Below are positions 6,204 to 6,701 of a DNA stretch of 6,701 nt, piece by piece. The notes beneath the pieces are model-generated. The model was not told the DNA's origin. It saw only the letters and a program-made list of their open reading frames with translations, and did no database searches. The stretch is from an uncultured Campylobacter sp. (GTDB lineage Bacteria; Campylobacterota; Campylobacteria; Campylobacterales; Campylobacteraceae), in the NCBI RefSeq assembly GCF_938040115.1, contig NZ_CALHXD010000263.1:1-6701 (forward strand), written 5' to 3'. The position numbers were made by a program, and so were the translations under genes. The first letter of the stretch is position 1. Every line of letters starts with the position of its first letter.

Positions 6204-6701
6204 TTGAACATAAACGAAGCCATAGTTGCCACCACGAAAAAGCAAAGCGAATGCAAAAGGCGATATATTAAAAGCGTAATTCTTGGACTTTTCTTTACTT
6301 TCGGCGTGCTTTTGATAGGAGGTGAGATCGTTATGTATATATTCGACAGCAGCGGAGCTAGAGATTTATTTGCAGCCGTCTATTTCCCGTTTATCATTCT
6401 TGCTATTAACATATCCGCATACTATGCGCTAGATGCGGAAAAAGATTATACGAGTTTTTTTAAAAATACGTTCATTCGCATTGCGATAAAAGACGTAAAT
6501 CCAACCTTTAAATACGATCCCCAAGCAGGCATAACCGAAACAGAATTTAGAAAAATCAATATTTATTCACGCGACAGATTCCGCGCCGAAGATCAAATCA
6601 GCGGCATTTATAATGGCGTCAAATTTAGCCTCAGCGAAGCGATCGATATCCCAAATGACTCGAAGCTAAATTTAGGCGACTCGGCGACATTAAATTTACT
6701 C
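6204..6701 (+). CDS. DUF3137-like membrane protein (N-terminal part, runs off the window)
   Basis: An open frame of 166 codons reaches the window end without a stop. Two hydrophobic helices lie near the N-terminus, SVILGLFFTFGVLLIGG (24-40) and LFAAVYFPFIILAINI (55-70), with basic KKQSECKRRYIKS before the first. They are followed by a soluble stretch with the segment SRDRFRAEDQISGIYNGVKF (122-141), which resembles the 'DxFxGEDxxSGxxxGxxF' pattern of DUF3137 proteins. Function is unknown; the family assignment is from memory of that motif. The start is TTG at 6204 with AGAGG (6193-6197) 6 nt upstream. No ATG or GTG occurs in frame before the upstream stop at 6153, and the next ATG is past the first helix. 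Its bases look more AT-rich than the neighbouring genes, which may hint at a separate origin. It diverges from ribD, so the two probably share only the promoter region. Confidence 0.75.
   Translation, partial: MNINEAIVATTKKQSECKRRYIKSVILGLFFTFGVLLIGGEIVMYIFDSSGARDLFAAVYFPFIILAINISAYYALDAEKDYTSFFKNTFIRIAIKDVNPTFKYDPQAGITETEFRKINIYSRDRFRAEDQISGIYNGVKFSLSEAIDIPNDSKLNLGDSATLNLL

Noticed and set aside
1..6701. A novel defence, mobile or secretion system
   Set aside because: All genes are core-type metabolic or peptidase genes plus two unknowns; no transposase, integrase, nuclease, toxin or repeat array was seen.

Overview
The window looks like an ordinary housekeeping stretch of a Campylobacter chromosome, most like the higher-GC oral species (C. 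rectus/showae/curvus/concisus type). The evidence is the gene order pepQ–aroQ | deaminase–sppA–conserved hypothetical, which matches what I remember of Campylobacter (aroQ, chlorohydrolase-like gene, sppA, hypothetical) and Helicobacter (folK–pepQ–aroQ). AT-rich promoters with good -10 boxes but no clear -35 box, and very heavy use of the hexamer AAATTT, point the same way. The species assignment is inference. I see no rRNA, tRNA, CRISPR array, IS element, phage module or toxin–antitoxin pair.

Layout. Bases 1–641 (minus strand) hold the start of an M24 Xaa-Pro peptidase that runs off the left edge, preceded by aroQ (type II 3-dehydroquinase, shikimate pathway); the two form an operon with a 12-nt gap. 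A 92-nt divergent promoter region (642–733) separates aroQ from a plus-strand amidohydrolase of the aminodeoxyfutalosine deaminase type (734–1960, futalosine route to menaquinone). After 163 nt with its own promoter come sppA (2124–2993, membrane serine/lysine peptidase) and, 15 nt later, a GTG-started conserved protein of unknown function (3009–3761). A 287-nt convergent gap (3762–4048) holds no gene but ten AAATTT hexamers and a 14-bp perfect inverted repeat. On the minus strand, ribD (4950–6041, riboflavin) leads into a ThiF-type adenylyltransferase with a fused ThiS-like N-terminal domain (4049–4903, thiamine). Divergent from ribD, a TTG-started membrane protein that looks like DUF3137 (6204 onward) runs off the right edge; it is too incomplete and has too rare a start to stand out as a simple ORF.

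Together the genes are mainly cofactor and aromatic-precursor biosynthesis: chorismate supply by AroQ feeds the futalosine menaquinone route in which the neighbouring deaminase would act, and RibD and ThiF serve riboflavin and thiamine. SppA and the M24 peptidase are protein or peptide turnover.

The strongest signal that the genes do not explain is AAATTT: about 59 copies by eye against 2–3 expected, in genes and gaps alike, and twice as an identical 16-bp palindrome. It coincides with one form of the RAATTY site reported as the methylated DNA-uptake mark of C. jejuni, so an uptake-signal role is a testable idea. I found no clear undescribed multi-gene system.
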